From Cymbidium sinense (lineage: Eukaryota; Streptophyta; Magnoliopsida; Asparagales; Orchidaceae): a stretch of 64,000 nt of DNA. Numbering within the stretch: position 1 is the stretch's first letter; each line of letters opens with the position of its first letter. The stretch spans positions 57,381,436 to 57,445,435 of the forward strand of contig CM038232.1 of assembly GCA_021442155.1 (NCBI GenBank), read 5' to 3'. Under the pieces are notes generated by a model. It was not told the DNA's origin and did no database searches. It worked only from the letters and a program-made list of their open reading frames with translations. Position numbers and translations under genes: made by a program. Shown one piece after another: positions 1 through 11,690 of the stretch.

Positions 1-59
1 AGTATATAACATTAAAGAGAGAGAGAGATTGAAGACTAGTGGATGCAAGCTAATTTTAA

Positions 60-1240
60 ATATATTTATAATCAATTATGAAAAGATAAAAAAAAATTGA
101 AAAAGATCAATCAAATCCATGAGTTAATCATCTCATGAATGACTAATAATTATCAAAAAAAGTGATTTTTTTCTGGTTTTACAGAAACCACGAGAGAGAG
201 AGAGAGAGAATTTTATTTTATTAATTTTTAATTAATATAATTATTTAAAATATTTAAAATATTTAAAATATATAATTTAAAGATATTTTTATAAAAATAT
301 TTAATAACTAAATATTTATATATTTAATTAATTTATTTATTTATATATATAATTAAATATATAATTTAAAAAATATTTTAATTATATATATATAAATTTA
401 TAAATTTATTTAATATTTTTTTAATTAATATAATTATTTAAAAATATAAATTATTAATTTTTGTTAATATATAATAAAAAATATTTAAAATATAAAATAA
501 ATAATTTTAATAAATAAAGGAACAAATTATATAAATATAATTATATATATATATATATTTATAACTATTTAGTTATTTATATATTTAAATTATATAAATA
601 TATTTTAAGTTATAAATAATTTAAAAATATTTTAAAATATATAAATAATATTTAATAAATAAATAAAGAAAAATAAATTATATAAATAAAAATTAAAAAT
701 ATTTAAAATATATAACAAATTTTTTATATTTTTATTAAATATTTATATAACTTAAAAATATTTAGATAATTTACAAAAAATTTAATATTCCTTTATCTTT
801 ATTTAAAAAATTATTTATTTATATATTCTTAAATATTTTATATTATATATTAACAAAATTAATATTATATATTTTAAATAATTATCACTTAATTATTAAA
901 TAAATTTATAAATTAATATATATAATTAAAATATTTTTAAATTATATATTTTATTATATATATAAATAAATAAATTAATAATTACATATATAAATATTTC
1001 TATTAAATATTTTATAAAAATATTTTAAATTATATATTTTAAATATTTTAAATAATTATATTAATTAAAATTAATAAAAAATAAATTTTTTGCTTTCTCT
1101 CTTGATTTTTAAAACCAGAAAAAAATTCTTTAATTTTTTTTTAAATAATTATTGAGTGATTATATTATCATAAATTTATTTTAAATTTTTTTAGCTCCTA
1201 ATCACATGATTAGGATTATAAAGATCTATTTTAAAATTAA
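60..1240. repeat. Long AT-rich palindrome (foldback or long-TIR element)
   Basis: The two halves are inverted copies of each other around a centre near 646. The left arm has ttctggtttt at 171-180 and the right arm has aaaaccagaa at 1111-1120. Further in, aatataattatttaaaat near 232-250 is mirrored near 1045-1062, and similarity continues almost to the centre. Both arms also carry a GA-rich or TC-rich run just inside the ctggtttt block. Arms are therefore about 550 bases, with small indels. No coding capacity is visible. It could be a foldback transposon, a large MITE or a hairpin small-RNA locus; the sequence does not decide. Confidence 0.75.
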
Positions 1241-2159
1241 GATGACAAGCTAGAAGAAAGCTAAAATATTAATAAAGAAAAATGAGAGGAAGAGTTGAGC
1301 TCAAGATTGAAACAAGATAATATTCTCCAAGCAGAAATGGCCTCCTCAAGAAGTTATAACTTCTGTTTTGTAAATAGACATCTTAATGAAATATGAGTTC
1401 TTTATCTATATATCTAATTTGTTTGTTGCTTTCTACATAAAATGGAAGTTTTAAGACAGGACGTAGATCTCTTGTGTCGTTTTATTTTGATTTTCTGCAG
1501 TTATTTTGGTTTATTTGCTGGTCTCTTTTCCCTTCTATTTGGTCTTTCATTCAAAAGAAACTCTTGCTTTGTTTACATGAATCCATTAAACTCTTTATTA
1601 TTGTTTGGTAGAGAAATTATGGTGACTGAGTATTGGTTTCATGACAAAAATATCTTTTGTCTATTATAACTATCAAGTTCATTTTATATATCTATCTCTT
1701 TTTTTTCCATTTATTTGCAATAATCTTTTCATTGATCTGATGGGTTTCAACCTAAAGGAGAAATCTTTGTGTTCAAATCCATGCTTTTATTTCGAAATTT
1801 GTGTTGTTTAGATAAAATGTTGCTATTTAGAACTTAGACAGATCACACTTAATGCCTGTTTAGTTGTTTTGCCTTCTATTTTCCTTTCCTTAGCTTTCGA
1901 CATGCGTGTCCGTACATCATAGAATATTTTTTGAGGACATGCGTGTCCTTTTTAATTTTTAATATTTTTTTGAGGAATGTGATGCGTTCAAGTGAAATGC
2001 TTCATCAGATACTTATTTTTCATGTCACATCATGTATAGAAATTATTACATTAATATCCTATCTCAGTATATTTTCTTTCATAAATTTTTTCTACTCATA
2101 GAGTCTTCCTAACCAACATTAATATTAGATTTTTATTCCATAAACTCTACGAGAGGCTA
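1241..2159. other. No gene recognised
   Basis: AT-rich sequence. A 75-codon open stretch at 1442-1669 resembles no family I know and is probably chance. The 11-mer catgcgtgtcc occurs twice, at 1901 and 1938. Nothing else is supported. Confidence 0.4.
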
Positions 2160-3310
2160 AAATAAGAATTTGAAGGACTACGAGATGAGATATATGCTTA
2201 AAAAAGATCATGCATGAGAGATCATTGAAATACCAAAAAAGAAAAGAAGATAGTTGGATGTAAATAGATATTCACTAAATATAAAGTATGTCTTGAAAGA
2301 TATAAAAATAAGATTGGTAGCAAAATAATATATTCAATCTTATGGAATTGACTATTAAGAAGCATTTTCTCCAAAAAATGAACACTATTCACATTTTAAT
2401 CCCTTGTAACAAATCATGAGTGGTATATATAATAATAAGATGTAAAAAATATTTTTTTCCATGGGATGTCAATTTTATATGGATTCATCATTAACTGATG
2501 GCTCCTTCAGAATCGATTTTATAAAATTTATATATTGAAACAATATAAGAGCTTGGTTCAACAAATTGTGAATGGTGAATAAAAACAAAGTTTTCTCCAT
2601 TCTTTATTTTTCATAAAAGATTTTCTCATTCTATAAAGATTTTGCTCTCTTATTCTATTTGTTGATGATTGATTGTTATTCATGGTGATAAGTAGGAATA
2701 GGAAGTTCTAAAAGGCCATGAATTATTTGAATTTAAAAAATTAGAAAACTCATGTATTTTGGGTTTGAAGTGGCTCAATTGAAACAAAGTTATTTCTCCC
2801 AACAATAATTATTGGACTTACTAAAAGAAACTAAGATAATAGAAAGCAATGTGAAATCCCATTGCCAGACAAAATTAGATATTGATAAAGAATTGATGTA
2901 CAGTAAGAACAATATTTGGTTAATATGAAAACTAATCTATTTTTCACACTTATCATGACATTACATTCACTTAAAGTCTACTTGGTCAATTTATGTACAA
3001 GCTCAAAAGTTGCATCTACAAGCTATTGTTTCTTTAATATCTTAAATTATGCCTGAAAATGGAATCTAGACAAAAAGAATGATATCCTATAAATTGAAGG
3101 ATGCACAAATCATTATCTGGATCATAGATAAGATCTTCTTCATGGTATTGTAATATTGGGGAGGAAACTAATTAGAGGACCAAAACAACTTGTGATTTCA
3201 AGATTAAGTGTTGATAATTCAAAATTAAAGGAAATGTGAGATTTTATGGATCAAAATCATACTAGAAAATTTAAAAAAAGAAAAGAAATGAAAATATACC
3301 ATAATATTTG
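2160..3310 (+). mobile_element. Ty1-copia pol relic (RT and RNase H), heavily decayed
   Basis: Translation in shifting frames gives the familiar order of copia reverse transcriptase pieces. Around 2230-2400 come KEKKIVGCK, then SLERYK-like and YGIDY-like stretches. Around 2400-2500 the segment corresponding to the RT catalytic region reads SMGCQFYMDSS. Around 2765-2990 come FEVAQ and LDLLKET, from the RT to connection region. Around 3060-3200 is the RNase H start. Stops and frameshifts are frequent, so no protein can be made. It lies upstream of copia-LTR-like sequence at 3780-3885. The family assignment is firm; the lineage is not resolved. Confidence 0.75.
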
Positions 3311-3322
3311 ATCCAACATTGT

Positions 3323-3326
<4 letters not shown>

Positions 3327-3356
<30 letters not shown>
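3327..3356. repeat. (GA)n microsatellite
   Basis: Uninterrupted AG/GA dinucleotides, about 15 units, just after the copia RNase H relic. Confidence 0.95.
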
Positions 3357-3360
<4 letters not shown>

Positions 3361-3714
3361 ATAACACTTCATAAAAGTGAGAGAAGAGCTAATTTGCACT
3401 TCATATGTGCCTATGAATCAATACCGAGATATTTATCAAATGGTTATGCACCGATTCAAAAAATACCATAGATAAACTTGTAATGGTAGATTCTACCATC
3501 TAATATGAGAATGAGTATTGATTTTTTTGGTAAAATATGCAATACTATAGTAAAGTATAAATGAAAATGTATTTTTATTTTTTATTGGTGTATATTTAAC
3601 CATATACAAGATTTATAAAACAAATAAATAATATATCAATTATTTTATTTAAAATTTTTATTTGGCATCTAATTTTATTTTTTTTATATTTTTTGATTTA
3701 TCTTATTTTATAAT

Positions 3715-3718
<4 letters not shown>

Positions 3719-3752
<34 letters not shown>

Positions 3753-3774
3753 TATATATATATATATATATATA
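3719..3774. repeat. (AT)n microsatellite
   Basis: Two long TA/AT runs separated by aaaa, directly before a copia LTR tail. Confidence 0.95.
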
Positions 3775-3779
3775 GATTT

Positions 3780-3888
3780 CTTGTAAAGTGAATGCAAGAA
3801 AAATTCTTGAATTTTCCATTCTTTTATTTTCTATAAAGATTTATCATTCTTAAAATTTTTTATGTTTTGCTCTTTATTCTATTTTTAA
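3780..3888 (+). mobile_element. Copia LTR 3'-end (U5-like) fragment
   Basis: The block starting cttgtaaagtgaatgcaag, followed by a ttctattttctataaag-like pyrimidine/AT pattern, recurs at 8468-8597 and in part at 2578-2670. Such blocks are typical of the transcribed end of plant copia LTRs. Here it stops exactly where the R-family LTR sequence begins at about 3889. Confidence 0.55.
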
Positions 3889-5170
3889 GAAAATATAATA
3901 GGATTTAAAGAGTCTTATATGACATTTTATATATGTATAAATATTATATATTAAACTAAGTAAATGTTAAATGAAAAGAATTAATAAAATCTTTAAATAA
4001 AATTTAAAGGGAGAGTATGTACTAATTTAAAATAAATAGAAGATATTGTATGTTATATAAACTAATAGTTAAATCAATTAAATATGATCAATATTATTAT
4101 TTATTACAAAGTTAACTTGATTTTGAAAAATAAATAAATTTGAAATGTGAGCATTAAATATTAAAAGACATACACAAATATCATAGATAAGAAATGAATA
4201 AAAGAAATAAATTTGCTTTCAAATATTGATCAAATCAAAATATTTATTCTATACTCAAATTAAGAAGTTTTAAAAGAAAGGAGATTTAAGCGAAGTTTCA
4301 CACTAAAGTGGGTAATTATGTTCTTACATTTTGATAAAAGCATACTTATTTTTTTATGTGATGGAATGCATTTGTTCATTGTTATGAATTGCCTCTACTC
4401 AAAGTGTGATTTATTTTCTCCTTCATATTGAATGAATAAATTGAATGTTAGATCATTGTTGTTTACTATCGCACGTAAATAAGATTTATCGTTTTGAATT
4501 GATATGGATAGCTTTATAAATTCTATGTTATGAATGTGTGCCGAAAGTGGAGTTCACCTTTTATGCTTGGGATGCAATGTATTCGGGCTCAAAAAGGTAA
4601 ATAGAAATAATTATTTATTCTTTGGATGAGTTATGAAAAATGTTTCTTATGAAAAATATTTTTTATGGAAAATGTTTTTGACTCAAAACAATTGATAAAT
4701 TTGAAAAGAAAGTCCATAAGAAATATTCACTTGCATATACTTCTTATGTTGGATTGTTGAATCAGATACTTAAAGTTTATGTTTTATTTATAGTAAAACA
4801 TGTAATGCATATTAATTCTATTTTCTTATTTTACGATAGTGTAAAAGCATAATTTACCCAAAGTTTTATTCAATTGCAAATTGTTTATATTTTTTAGGTA
4901 ATCTTCCTACCTAGATGGAGATAGAAGGATTATGTTTACCGTAGAACTTCAAGAGATAGATGATATTATGTTAGAATGTGATATGATTTATGTTGGTGGA
5001 TATGTTATATGTGTGGACAAATTTATTAATTGTGGTTTGGAATTGTAGTGACTCTTATATGACTTGGAAAAATATTATATAGTTTTTATTTCTATTGGTG
5101 ATGTTAAGTAATGTTTTCTTTCATCCGTCCACCGGTCTCATGATGTTTCAAGTTTTGGGCTCGTGATAAA
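3889..5170 (+). mobile_element. R-family LTR, 5'-truncated copy (R1)
   Basis: The sequence from aggatttaaagagtcttata onward matches 10053-10881 on the same strand and the complement of 46879-47900. Shared landmarks are the ccgaaagtggagttcacctt stretch (4540-4561) and the end region with catccgtccaccggtctcat (5123-5142). It is the right half of an LTR whose complete form is at 46879-49266. No coding content. The likely source is a Ty3-gypsy-type element, judged from the TGTAACAACC-type start of complete copies. Confidence 0.75.
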
Positions 5171-5687
5171 TTGACCATTAAGTAGGTAGATAATTAAGTC
5201 ATAGTAAAGGCTTAATTTTGGATTTAGTGCTTGCGCCTCACTGCCTGGTATGAATTATGTTTCATGAAAGCTCTACATTTTCAAGAAAATTCTGAAATCC
5301 AAATGAATACATATTTACTTCCGTTTATAGAAATGGTTATTATGTATGTTATTATTTTTTTTTTCATGGAAATGTTGTTCATTGAAGCAAAAAAGGAATG
5401 TTTGAATACTTGCTTGCAGAAACTATTTTTCTTGGAAATATTAGAATTGCATGTGCAGTTAGAAAAACTTTATCTTGTGATGTTTAATATAATACCTTTT
5501 GGTTGTACTCTCTCACCTATATGATCATTTGAATTACCGAATGCATGAATGGTCATTCTGTATATTAACTGTGACCATACATCTAATATAAAAGTTAACT
5601 TTTTTGAAGTTTGTAATTGGCCATCCATGTGTAGATGGATATTTGATAATTATTCAGTAACTTTTCTTTTAAAAATTAATGTCGCAG
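5171..5687. other. Presumed intron or upstream sequence of the CUE-gene remnant
   Basis: A 97-codon open stretch at 5231-5524 has no recognisable homology and a biased Ile/Phe/Leu composition. The CUE-domain exons expected upstream of 5688 are not visible here or earlier in the window. Confidence 0.4.
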
Positions 5688-6068
5688 AAATCTCTGGCGT
5701 CTTCCTTGGAGACTATGGTAAACATGATGCAAGAAGTTGAACTTCTTGAAGGGAAAGCTAAGCAGGCTAAAGAGGAGGCTTTAGTTACTGGTCATCATAT
5801 TCTTTGTGAGGTTGAGGAACTTGAAATGATTGTGAAAAAATTGAAAGTTGAAAATGATATGGTTGTAAATGTTTTCCCTTTGATGTTTTTGTTCCCAACT
5901 ACTTGATATGCTTTGATATAAGGGAAATCTAATGTTATTTAATTATTTGCAGCAATCTGGTCAAGTTTATGGCGAACGATCAATCTTAGCAACTGAAGCT
6001 CGAGAACTAAAGTCTAGCTTCTAAGAATGTCAGAGGAATGGAGTAAATATCTTTCAGTAATTGAGGAG
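5688..6068 (+). pseudogene. CUE-domain protein, coiled-coil exons (5' part of split gene)
   Basis: Two exons are clear. Exon a, 5688-5861, follows acceptor tgtcgcag and ends at a gttgta donor; it encodes SLETMVNMMQEVELLEGKAK through VENDM. Exon b, 5953-6068, follows tttgcag and ends at a gtgtga donor; it encodes QVYGERSILATEAREL and then, after a one-base loss near 6020, LRMSEEWSKYLSVIEE in another frame. In plants this Ala/Glu/Lys-rich coiled coil follows an N-terminal ubiquitin-binding CUE domain. The CUE domain itself is not seen. The next exons of the same protein lie 17.4 kb downstream at 23433-24110. The frame break makes it a pseudogene unless it is an assembly error. The family is assigned from memory of the coiled-coil region. 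Confidence 0.75.
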
Positions 6069-7328
6069 GTGTGATCATTCTACTTTTATATTGTATTGGT
6101 TGCAAAATCATGCTTAGCCTTCCATGATTGGTGCTTATTGTTTGTTGATTTTTATTTATTTTTGTTATACATCATCCTCATTCTTTAGTTCTGTGCTCTC
6201 CATAGATGATATCTATGGCAGGGATCCATGCTTGAATTTTACATATCATATGTTAAAACAAAACACATACCTCGATTCACATGTTCCCTGCATCAAAATC
6301 GGCTGCATGTAATTTCACCGTAGTGTTTGGTTACTTCCTAATTATTGCTAACATAGATTTGCTGCAACATTTATGACAGATCTTTTTGTTATCTTATTGA
6401 ATCTCTTATTATGTTTATGATTGATTGATAAAACATTGAGAACAATGTTGATAGTCTTTCTAATGCTAAGTAGCAAGTTAAGGGAAGTGGTATGCTTCAC
6501 AATTTGATATTATCCGCTAAGTTAATGACGAAATATACAAGCAACATGTTCAGAATTAAACTGTATTTTCTTTATATGATCGTAGTGATACTTGACTACA
6601 AGGTCAGGAATGATAACCTAAACTATCTTTGCTCTTATTTTCTATGGTCTGCTTCTGGTTACAAGGTTATAGAAAGTCTCACTTATTCAACTCTTATTTA
6701 CTATGAATATGATCCCGTGGTGTCATGACACCTATGAAAAAGCTGCCATCCTGCTAACAAGATAATTTAGATCTATTTTCTGGCGGCTACCAACAAGTAA
6801 TAATCCATTCAGAAAATAGCATCCAGTTTATCTAAACCTGCTCAGGGCTGCAGAGACCTTCCCATTAGGAAGTCATTTGGGTGTGATGGGATGTATTTGG
6901 TAGGTTAGCTTGGGCTAGGCTATTATGGTTCATTTTGTCTGGTTTCTTGCTGCCACATACACCATTCTTGTAGTTTCTATGTATAAATTGATTGGTAAGC
7001 CTCTTTTCTGTAGAAATTTAGTCTACTGAAGTCTAGTTATCATCAACACCACTATAGCAACTTGAAGAGCAGTGCAGCCTAATGGAACACTTGTATTATG
7101 TTCTATGATTTTGCTTTTCACGTTGGTGTTTACGGTTTAAAGTCTTTGTTGCAATAGTTCCTTGAGTGAATAAGTTTGCTTTATTGTTTCTTTATGTGAT
7201 TCGACAATACTATTATTTACCCAAAATTTTGGTTAAATCTAAAGGAATTAAGTCCTGACCTATCAAACTTGAACTCAACTAATTTTTTCAACCAACAAAT
7301 GGTTTTGGTGCTAATTAAAACCACGAGG
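6069..7328. other. First part of the 17 kb gap between CUE-gene exons
   Basis: Begins with the GT donor after exon b. Open stretches at 6124-6312 and 6492-6728 have no recognised homology. No transposon was identified until the R2 LTR at 7329. Confidence 0.45.
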
Positions 7329-8452
7329 TGTAACAACCGGAAAATTCAAACTGAAAAAAAGAAGACAAAAAAAAAGAGAGAAATCAATGGGGAGAAGGCG
7401 ACTTTGAATGCGTGCTAGCAGTGAGACCGATGAACCACCGTCGAGCCACCGTAGCGTCGATGTGCTTGTAGCCTTGTGAATGTGCTCGAGGAAGAGGGAA
7501 CCGAGGATAACTTACGCGTGGAGGAGAAACGCTCGAGCGCGTAGAAAGAAAGAAGAAGGAGGGTGGGCGTGTGCATGGCTATGGACGAGTGTGGAGGAAA
7601 ATTACGCCTTAGTGAGACACGATGAAGCCACGAACCACCGTAAGCTTTTGTCGATGTCAAAGCTTGTAGCCTTCGTGAATGTTTCGAGGAAGAGGGATCG
7701 GAGGATAATAATTGCATGCGTGGAGGAGAAAGCTTGTAAAAGAAAGAAGGAGGGTTAGGCGTGTGCATGGCTATGGACGATGAGGAAAAAAGTGGCACGT
7801 GCATGAGACATGATAGAGCCACCGTCGAAGCCACCGTAATTTTCGTCGATGTCAAAGCTTGTAGCCTTGAATGTGCTCGAGGAAGAGGGGAGTTGACGGG
7901 AGGATAGCACGAAGGAGAAGCGACTCGCGCTTGTAACCGAAAGAAGGAGGGTTAGGGTGCATGGCTATGGATGAGTGACGGAGGAAAAGGGTAGAAGAGA
8001 GGTATCTTTAATTTCTCTTGGTTTTAATAAATTGGGGAATGCATTTATATCTATATAATTCTTTAATTTCAAAATTGAAAACCCTAAAATCCATTTTACT
8101 ATACAAACTTTTACATAATTGTTTCATTACACAGCATATATTTGAATTATATCAAAAATTATGTAAATAAATGATAAATAAGTTGAAAGTTTTATAAGAA
8201 CAATTAATTTGAAAATCAATAAATGAAAATATTATATTTAAAGCTTAGGAATGAAATGCAACTATATAGACTCTAAACTCAATAATTATGAAATCACAAA
8301 CTTATGTTAAATTTTCATAACCTTTAATTAAAATTTGAAATTAATGTTAGATTAGTAAAAATAATTATCAATTGAACTGAAAATTAAGTTTATTTATTTT
8401 AAGCCACTTTAAAAAATAACATTTTATTTTAAGCCACTTTAAAAACTAACAT
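7329..8452 (+). mobile_element. R-family LTR, left-half copy (R2)
   Basis: Starts tgtaacaaccggaaaattc, a TGTAACAACC-type start typical of Ty3-gypsy LTRs. Downstream, 8031-8180 matches the complement of 48540-48690 (ggggaatgcatttatatc... region). It ends at the aagccactttaaaaactaac motif, which in R3 (10022) runs on into the right half; here it is followed by a copia LTR fragment. The G+C-rich first part is expanded by three 190-base repeats. Confidence 0.75.
7423..8000 (+). repeat. Three tandem repeats of about 190 bases within R2
   Basis: Units begin at 7423, 7613 and 7805, each with gagac(a/c)... followed by gaaccaccgt or gagccaccgt, then gcttgtagcctt, then a gaggaagagg stretch and gtgcatggctatgga. 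Spacings are 190 and 192. The units are G+C-rich and contain few stops, which creates spurious open frames on both strands. R3 has only one, more diverged, unit. Confidence 0.85.
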
Positions 8453-8467
8453 ATATATATATGCATC

Positions 8468-8597
8468 CCTTCTTGTAAAAAGTGAATGCAAGAAAAAATT
8501 CTTGAAAGTTTTCTCCATTCTTTTATTTTCTATAAAGATTTTCTCCATTCTTCTATTTTCTACTCTGATTTTGCTCTCTTATTCTATTTTGTATAGG
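8468..8597 (+). mobile_element. Copia LTR 3'-end (U5-like) fragment
   Basis: Contains gtgaatgcaagaaaaaattc and a repeated ttttctccattctt(t/c)tattttct pattern ending tctattttgtatagg. It corresponds to the block at 3780-3888 and abuts R2 at the point where R sequence is interrupted. Confidence 0.55.
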
Positions 8598-9298
8598 TAA
8601 TGATGGATTTTAGGATTCATGGTGAACTAAATACACTAGTGATTCTTAGGCATTTAAATACCATTTACGCCCCCAACTCTATAAATCCTTGCAACAAGAA
8701 TGGCTTAGCTTTGGTATGCCTATCGGGTCAGTTGATTTTGATAGGTAACATACCGACCGGTACCCCATGCCCATCCCTTCTTCAAGAAAGTGATTTGGCT
8801 GTAGCATGGAAGCTGGCATATTCTTTTGCTAGCATCCCATTTCTATGCCTTAGTTGGTAAAGACATCTTTGATAAAACAGTATTGAGCTTATTAAGTAAA
8901 GAACAAATCCCCTTGGTTTAATATGAGTCTTGTTAAAGCGTATATCACATTGCTTCCAACTAATATGTTGCTTTTCTCCTCATGGTAATGTCACCAGCTT
9001 CTATATATCCCACTAATGCGTGGTTCTGAAAGGGGTAAATGTTTGTAGCCTTATTGCTGCTTTTGTTTCTTTGAACGAATTTAGCATCTTTAAAATACAT
9101 GGAGGCAACCTGATCACAGCTTATATTTGCTGTGATGGCGCAAAATCACTCATCATAGAAATCATAGGTCCTGGCACAGGGTGTGTGGATTATTGAAGGG
9201 AAGGGTCAAACTAATTCCAAGTATCAAATTACTTTCCACTCTGATGTTCGATGCTTTTTTATTCTGCATAAAAATTAAGGAATGTCATGATTTGCTTT
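8598..9298. other. No gene recognised
   Basis: An 86-codon open stretch at 8600-8860 has no recognised homology. The sequence lies between a copia LTR fragment and the R3 LTR, inside the gap between CUE-gene exons. Confidence 0.4.
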
Positions 9299-9370
9299 TG
9301 TAATAACTAGAAACTAAAATATAGAAAAAAATAAAAAAAAAAACATATTTCCAACCGAACTCCCAAAACT

Positions 9371-9404
<34 letters not shown>

Positions 9405-10881
9405 GAAATCTTTCGTGTGTGCCCTAGCCACATGATACAGCTTTATCGCCACGGACACTGAGCCATTGAACCACCATCGGCCCTCTCTTGAATCTCCCGT
9501 GAGCGTGCTACCAAGGAAGAAGGGAGTGACTACTTGTGCGTGATAGTAGGAAGCCGACGGGCTTTTGGGTTTTAGGGCAAACCGATTGAAGGAAAGGAGG
9601 GAAGGAGGTAATAATATATATGTATATTTATTTAAAGTGAAAATTTGAATTTATTATTACATCAATTATGATTTAGGATGTTATAAGTTTAGCAAAGAAT
9701 TTAAATTAAAATATTTTATTTTATTTATCATATAAATTTATAATGAAATTTATATTTTAACATATATTTCAAATGTATTTTACTTTACTATAAGAAGAAG
9801 CAAAAGGTGACAAAATTTACTTATTGAAATTATAAGATCGATTTTCCATGTAAAATTTTATTTTAAATTTAATGGAAATACAATAATGTAGATTTATAAT
9901 TGCAAAATTCAGGAAAACATAATTAATGTGAATTTTCACAACCTCTAATTAAAAAATTAGAATTTATGTTAGATTAGTAAGAATAATTATCAATGGAACT
10001 TAAAATTTAGTTTATGTATATTGAGCCACTTTAAAACCTAACATATCTTTTAAGAAAAAATAATAGGATTTAAAGAGTCTTATATGACATTTTATATATG
10101 TATAAATATTATATATTAAACTAAGTAAATGTTAAATGAAAAGAATTAATAAAATCTTTAAATAAAAGTTAAAGAGTAGAGTATGTAATTTAAAATAAAT
10201 AGAAGATATTGTGTATGTTATATAAACTAATCAATTAAATATGATCAATATTATTATTTATTACAAAGTTAACTTGATTTTGAAAAATAAATAATGAAAT
10301 TAAATATTAAAGACATAACAAATATCATAGATAAGAAATGAATAAAAAAATTGCTTTCAAATATTGATCGAATCAAAATATTTATTTTATGTACTCAAAT
10401 TAAGGAAAGAAGTTTTAAAAGAAAGGAGATTTAAGCACACTAAAGTGGGTAATTATATTCTTACATTTGATAAAAGCATACTTATTTTTTATGTGATGGA
10501 ATCATTTGTTCATTGTTACAATTGCCTCAATTTGAGATTTTCTTCTTCATATCGAATGAACAACTTGAATGTTAGATCGTATACTTATGTCATCGCACGA
10601 AAATAAGCGATTCTTGTTTTGAATTGATATGTATAAATTTATAAATGTGTATGCCCGAAAGTGGAGTTCACCTTTTATGGGGATAATGTATTCGCAACGA
10701 AAAGATAAATAGAAATAATTATTTATTTTTTGGATGAGTTATGGAAAATGTTTCTTATGGAAAATATTTTTTATGGAAAATGTTTTAGACTGTGACTCCT
10801 GAAACAGTTGATAAATTTGAAAAGAAAGTCCATAAGAAATGTTCACGCATATACTTCTATATATTGGATTGTTAATCAGAT
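9299..10881 (+). mobile_element. R-family LTR, 3'-truncated copy (R3)
   Basis: Starts tgtaataactagaaac, close to the complement start of the complete copy R4 (tgtaataactgg). It holds a (GA)n run at 9373-9401 and a G+C-rich segment to about 9610. It then runs through gagccactttaaaacctaac without interruption into the segment shared with R1. Homology with R1 stops at about 10881 (ggattgttaatcagat), exactly where minus-strand copia RT sequence begins, so about 300-400 bases of the LTR end are missing. Confidence 0.8.
9373..9401. repeat. (GA)n microsatellite inside R3
   Basis: About 14-15 GA units near the LTR start. Confidence 0.95.
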
Positions 10882-11690
10882 GTATGAAGCTTGCTTTAAA
10901 TCATAGATGGATTTCTTTAATTTGCATACCAAAGTGTTTTGAATCAAGATTGAAAATTTTCTTTTGTATATATAGTTTCTGTCACCATTAAGAAATGCAA
11001 TCTTTACATCCATCGATGTATCTCTAAATCATAATTAAATAATATTCTTAAAGAGTCTTCAAAAAAAAGCTGGAGAAAGTCTAATAATCAATGCCTTCCT
11101 TTTGAGTGAAACCTTTTTTAGGCGTCTTTATATCTTTTGACATTGCCTTTTGAGTCGTTTTGGTTTTAAAATCCATTTACATCCATGGGTTTCTTGATTT
11201 AGAAAATTTGACAAGATCCCAAACATCATTGTTTTTTCATTTCATCTCATCTTGATGGCTTTTATTCATTTATGAGTTAACACTTTATTTGACTTGACTA
11301 AAGAGATTGGATCACTCTCCGTCGATGTCAAACTCATGTTCTTGGAGATACACAACAATCATCGAAATTGCTAATCTTCTCTCTCAGTGAATTTTCTTAA
11401 TGACATTTCAATTTTAGTGATTCGTGATGAGTGGGAGTTAACTCGAATATTTTGATTATCAGATTTACAACTTGAATATGATCGTAAAATTATCTTATCA
11501 TTTTCAGATCGTAGGAAGAGTAATAAATTGCTCTTCAAATATAAATTTTTTAGATTTATTACTCCCATCATATTCAACTTCCTCAATAAATTTAGCATTG
11601 CCCATCTCGAAAAAGGATTTATGTCTCGAAAAAGGATTTATTTGAAGAGTCATAAAACTTAAAACCCTTCGACCTTTAAAATCCAACAAA
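10882..11690 (-). pseudogene. Copia integrase C-end and RT start, broken
   Basis: 11504-11689 encodes the post-integrase segment (SFMTLQINPFSRHKSFFEMG... region). About 10880-11300 encodes the first RT blocks, including DEMK, NDVWDLVK and GFTQKEGIDY, interrupted by stops. The catalytic YVDD region is not present. Confidence 0.75.

Noticed and set aside
1741..1800. Possible third SINE (ttcaaatcc near 1770)
   Set aside because: B-box-like word only; the A-box spacing and A-tail are not convincing.
5231..5524. 97-codon frame as the missing CUE exon
   Set aside because: No match to a CUE domain (no MFP or di-leucine pattern) and AT-driven composition.
7415..7855. 146-codon minus frame and 92-codon plus frame as genes
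   Set aside because: Both lie inside the 190-base tandem repeats of an LTR and repeat with them; they are by-products of G+C-rich repeat units.
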